Both the position numbers and the translations under genes were made by a program. A DNA stretch of 8,790 nucleotides from Bacteroidales bacterium (GTDB lineage Bacteria > Bacteroidota > Bacteroidia > Bacteroidales > UBA3824), in assembly GCA_017530465.1 (NCBI GenBank), contig JAFXMJ010000494.1, positions 1 through 8,790 of the forward strand. Reading direction: 5' to 3'. Positions 5,648-8,790 of this stretch are shown piece by piece. How positions within the stretch are numbered: the first letter of the stretch is position 1; every line of letters begins with the position of its first letter. Under the pieces are notes generated by a model. It worked only from the letters and a program-made list of their open reading frames with translations, was not told the origin of the DNA and did not search any database.

Positions 5648-8600
5648 ATGATAATGACGCATCACAAGACCAAAATATTTGCAATTAGTATAATGATTAT
5701 GGCGACGCTTGCGGCGGCTGTCGCAAGGGCGCAGTGTGAGATGATGTTTCATTCCGTAGATGAGCAAAACGGTATGAGCAACGAGGTCGTTACTTGTATT
5801 GAAGTGGATGCGTTTGGGTATGTTTGGATAGGCACCAAGACCGGTTTGGAGCGTTACGACGGACTTTCGTTTGTGCAGATGTCGTCGTCTAAATATAAGA
5901 GCACCCTCAATACCGCCATCGGCAATTCTGTAGCGGACATCAAGCGCGATTTGGACGACAACATTTGGATTGCAACAGAAAAGGGCGTCTCAAGATTTGA
6001 CATTTATACCGACCGCTTCACGTTTATACCACGGCACGGCTCTGTGGGCGTGGTCAACGCCAAGAGTTATCAGGCTGACAATCTGTATGTTGACAACGAC
6101 AACAACACCTATTATTTTTCGCAATATCACGGCTTGCACAAATACGAATCCGCGTCAGGCTCGTTCAGACCAGTGTTCAATGTTTTTTTCCGCAATCACG
6201 AAATTCGCTACTGCCACAAGGACTCCGCCGACTGTTTTTGGATGTTGTCGGAAAAGGAAAACACTATTTATAAGGTTGACATCAACGGCGAGACCCTCCG
6301 CGCCATCCCTTGCGGCGACCTCGGCGACCGCACACCCACCAAAGGCAGTTACTGTTTCCTCGACAATGGCGACGGCAATTATTTTTTTGGCGGCGACAAC
6401 GGGCTTATTGTCTATGACGAAAATAAAGGAGTTTTTCACGATTTTGATGCCGACAACATCGAGACCCTGCCCGAGCTGGACATCCGAAGCCTTTTCAAGG
6501 ACAGCCAGGGCACATTGTGGATTGGCACTATGAGCAAGGGATTGTTCAAATGCGAAAAAGGGTCGCGTCACTTGCAAAAAATCATTTCGTCGCCCACGCG
6601 CTCGCCCTTCTACATCAATTCGCCCACTACCGCCGACATCTGTGAAGACAAGCAGGGACTTTTGTGGTTTGGCACGTGGAAGGGATTGTCTTACACGTCG
6701 TTGCATACCCAAAAAGGATTCCACAATATGTACAGCACATCGTCGGCTGTGATACCAGAGAAGAGGTTTGTATCAGCCTTTGCCTCGCGGGGCGACACCA
6801 TCGCGATAGGCACTTACAATGGCGGTGTTACGTTTTGGCGCAAGTACGATGCCACGCCGTTGGCAGTGTTTGACGCCAAGGAATCCAAGGGCGGCAAGAT
6901 AGCGATGTCGTCGGTGCACGCCGTAGTGTTTGATAAGAATGGGTATTGTTATAATGGCGGTTACAATCGAAGCCTTACGCGCATCCATCCAGACTTGAAA
7001 ACAGTGGACGAATACCGCGCCGACCGCCACAATCCCAACGCACTCCAAAGCGACCACACCGTATCGTTGCTCTGCGACAGCAAAAACCGCATTTGGGTGC
7101 TCACCAATGGCGACGGCCTCTACCTGCTCGAAGACCCCGACAAGGGCATCTTTCGCAATGTCAACAAGGGTGCCGACGGCTCCTCGATTGCAAGTGTTTG
7201 GGGCATTTCGCTCGCTGAATACGAAGGCAAAATCCTCATCGGTACATATCAAGGGCTTTCGGTCTATGACCCCGCCAACCGCACTTACGTCAATTATGAA
7301 AGCGACGACTACGACTCTACGTCCCTGAGCCACAATTGGGTGGTTAATTTTTGCATCGACAGCAAGAGGCGCATTTGGGTAGCCACCAACGCAGGATTCA
7401 ATCTTTTTGACATATCTACGGGCAAATTCACCACCTACGACACCGACTGCGGGCTGCTCAGCGACGTAATCCAAGGCATCGTGTCCGACGACAAGACCGG
7501 CTACCTGTGGGTATCTACGGCAAAAGGCATATCAAAATTTGACCCGAAAAAAGGCGTCGTATTGAGGACGTACCTTTCCTCGGACGGAATGTTGGCTGAT
7601 AATTTTCTGCAACGTTCAGCCTTCAAGGACAAGGACGGCACGATGTATTTTGGCGCGTCCAACGGCTTCACGTATTTCAATCCGTCGGAGATACGTGTAG
7701 ATTCGCTCCTGCCTATGCCTACCATCACAAGGCTGATGCTCGAATACGACGACAACGAGCGCAACAAGCGTCAGCTCGACACCATCCTCAGCGACAAGGC
7801 TCCCGAAGCCACCGACCGCATCGAACTCGACAGCAAGCGCGGCAAGACGATAATCATACAATTTGCCACCCTCAATTACGTCAGCGAGGGGGGCAACAAA
7901 TATTCGTATATGCTCCAAGCGAATGGCGAGCGTGGGCGTTGGGTTGACATCGGCACGAGGCACGAGGCTGTGTTCACCAATCTCGATTACGGCAATTATG
8001 TATTTATGATTAAGAGCCGCAATGCCGACGGCGTGGAATCTGAGGTGCGTCCGCTGCGCATCATCGTGCAGAGGCCATTGTGGCGGCATCCATTGATGAT
8101 TTCGCTTGCGGCGTTGGTATTGTTGGGATTTGTAGGAGTGTTGATTTGGATACGCAGCCGCCGCAACAAGCGGCGCGAGAAAGACCTCGAACAGACCGTA
8201 AAAAAGCGCACCGAAGACCTCGTGATGGCAAATGTTTCCCTCGAAATCCAAAAAGAGGAAGTGGAGAAGTCGCTCAACAGCACCCTCATCCTCAACGACC
8301 TCAGCCGTCAGATTACAAGTTCGTTTGACACGCTTACCATCATTATGACTGCCTACAACCACATCAAGATGATGGTGAAGATGGACTTGTTTGCTATCGG
8401 CAAATACATCCACTCCAAGGACGCGATAGAATTTAATTATATCTACCTCAACGGTCAGCAAGTGGATCCTGTGCAGATAGACATTTATGACGAATGTACA
8501 GAGGCTATGTGTTTCCGCAGCAACGAGGATGCTTATTCTGGCGAGTGCAGCAACCATTCCGACGTCGAAAAGTCGCGTTTTCACGTTGTTGGCGAGCAGA

Positions 8601-8790
8601 AATTTGGCACGTTGTTCGTGTTGCCCCTGCGCGAGGCGTCCAAACCAAACGGCGTGCTTACCATCGGTTGTCAATCAAAGGACGCCTACACCAATTCTGA
8701 CCGTGCCAATATCCGTATGATAGCCTCGTACCTGAGCATCGCCCTCGAAAAAGCCAAGGATTATCATCAGCTCCAACTCAAAAACAACGC
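5648..8790 (+). CDS. Periplasmic propeller / Y_Y_Y sensor with cytoplasmic GAF-like domain (3' truncated by window)
   Basis: The frame is open from 5648 to the edge: 1047 codons plus two bases. The order is: signal peptide (about 1-28, likely cut after ARA); a long beta-propeller region (about 35-680) with repeated Reg_prop motifs; a Y_Y_Y domain (about 740-808); one membrane helix (about 815-835) followed by Arg/Lys; a coiled coil (about 842-880); and a GAF-like domain (about 880-1036) leading into another helix. Clear Reg_prop units are DAFGYVWIGTKTGL (54-67), DLDDNIWIATEKGV (101-114), DSQGTLWIGTMSKGL (285-299), DKQGLLWFGTWKGL (334-347), DSKNRIWVLTNGDGL (477-491), DSKRRIWVATNAGF (571-584) and KTGYLWVSTAKGI (616-628). 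The number fits two seven-bladed propellers. The N-terminal half is that of Bacteroidota hybrid two-component sensors, which usually detect glycans. Those typically go straight to a kinase, whereas here a GAF-like domain follows. The output (kinase, PP2C/SpoIIE, other) is outside the window. The start is 5648, or 5654: GGAGG at 5640-5644 is 3 nt from the first and 9 nt from the second, which favours the second if it is used. Confidence 0.88.
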   Translation, partial: MIMTHHKTKIFAISIMIMATLAAAVARAQCEMMFHSVDEQNGMSNEVVTCIEVDAFGYVWIGTKTGLERYDGLSFVQMSSSKYKSTLNTAIGNSVADIKRDLDDNIWIATEKGVSRFDIYTDRFTFIPRHGSVGVVNAKSYQADNLYVDNDNNTYYFSQYHGLHKYESASGSFRPVFNVFFRNHEIRYCHKDSADCFWMLSEKENTIYKVDINGETLRAIPCGDLGDRTPTKGSYCFLDNGDGNYFFGGDNGLIVYDENKGVFHDFDADNIETLPELDIRSLFKDSQGTLWIGTMSKGLFKCEKGSRHLQKIISSPTRSPFYINSPTTADICEDKQGLLWFGTWKGLSYTSLHTQKGFHNMYSTSSAVIPEKRFVSAFASRGDTIAIGTYNGGVTFWRKYDATPLAVFDAKESKGGKIAMSSVHAVVFDKNGYCYNGGYNRSLTRIHPDLKTVDEYRADRHNPNALQSDHTVSLLCDSKNRIWVLTNGDGLYLLEDPDKGIFRNVNKGADGSSIASVWGISLAEYEGKILIGTYQGLSVYDPANRTYVNYESDDYDSTSLSHNWVVNFCIDSKRRIWVATNAGFNLFDISTGKFTTYDTDCGLLSDVIQGIVSDDKTGYLWVSTAKGISKFDPKKGVVLRTYLSSDGMLADNFLQRSAFKDKDGTMYFGASNGFTYFNPSEIRVDSLLPMPTITRLMLEYDDNERNKRQLDTILSDKAPEATDRIELDSKRGKTIIIQFATLNYVSEGGNKYSYMLQANGERGRWVDIGTRHEAVFTNLDYGNYVFMIKSRNADGVESEVRPLRIIVQRPLWRHPLMISLAALVLLGFVGVLIWIRSRRNKRREKDLEQTVKKRTEDLVMANVSLEIQKEEVEKSLNSTLILNDLSRQITSSFDTLTIIMTAYNHIKMMVKMDLFAIGKYIHSKDAIEFNYIYLNGQQVDPVQIDIYDECTEAMCFRSNEDAYSGECSNHSDVEKSRFHVVGEQKFGTLFVLPLREASKPNGVLTIGCQSKDAYTNSDRANIRMIASYLSIALEKAKDYHQLQLKNN

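Noticed and set aside
4712..5767. 351-codon open frame on the minus strand over the transporter gene
   Set aside because: The plus strand has a clear 10-TM EamA protein with its own promoter. The antisense product is rich in His, Arg and Gln with no domain pattern, and it runs across the intergenic gap into the sensor gene.
6155..8674. Three long minus-strand open frames opposite the sensor gene, and shorter plus-strand frames inside it
   Set aside because: They overlap the uninterrupted 1047-codon sensor frame, whose repeated propeller motifs, membrane helix and GAF-like region are coherent; the others show no family features.

Overview
The window looks like a chromosome segment from a Bacteroidota bacterium, probably Bacteroidales. 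Three things point there. The DAHP synthase carries a C-terminal chorismate mutase, an arrangement known from that phylum. A large periplasmic propeller/Y_Y_Y sensor is present. At least three start regions match the Bacteroidota promoter pattern (TAnnTTTG, with TTTG about 20 nt upstream in the best case). Base composition is moderate, and no mobile element, tRNA, rRNA or CRISPR was seen.

Layout. Positions 1-736 (+) hold the 3' end of a CheA-type chemotaxis kinase followed by a complete cheW. Positions 765-4566 (-) hold an aromatic amino acid operon, read right to left: promoter, aromatic leader peptide, attenuator, pheA (prephenate dehydratase), tyrA (prephenate dehydrogenase), DAHP synthase-chorismate mutase fusion, and aroD (type I 3-dehydroquinase). 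Positions 4649-5590 (+) hold a divergent promoter and an EamA/DMT-family transporter. Positions 5626-8790 (+) hold the first 1047 codons of a periplasmic propeller sensor whose cytoplasmic part begins with a GAF-like domain. Its output domain lies outside the window.

The most informative feature is in the 323-base gap between pheA and the transporter. It contains an unlisted 23-codon leader ORF in which 9 residues are aromatic (5 Tyr, 4 Phe). This is followed by mutually exclusive antiterminator and terminator hairpins and a U-tract just before pheA. It is a textbook ribosome-mediated attenuator, read here directly from the sequence, and it should let Tyr/Phe shortage switch on the whole operon.

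The operon's enzymes fit together. The fusion enzyme makes DAHP and converts chorismate to prephenate, AroD serves the middle of the shikimate pathway, and PheA and TyrA split prephenate toward Phe and Tyr. Two unexplained repeat structures lie inside the operon. One is a long imperfect palindrome between tyrA and the DAHP synthase gene. The other is a six-copy 8-nt tandem repeat spanning the pheA stop codon and reaching the base next to the tyrA GTG start.
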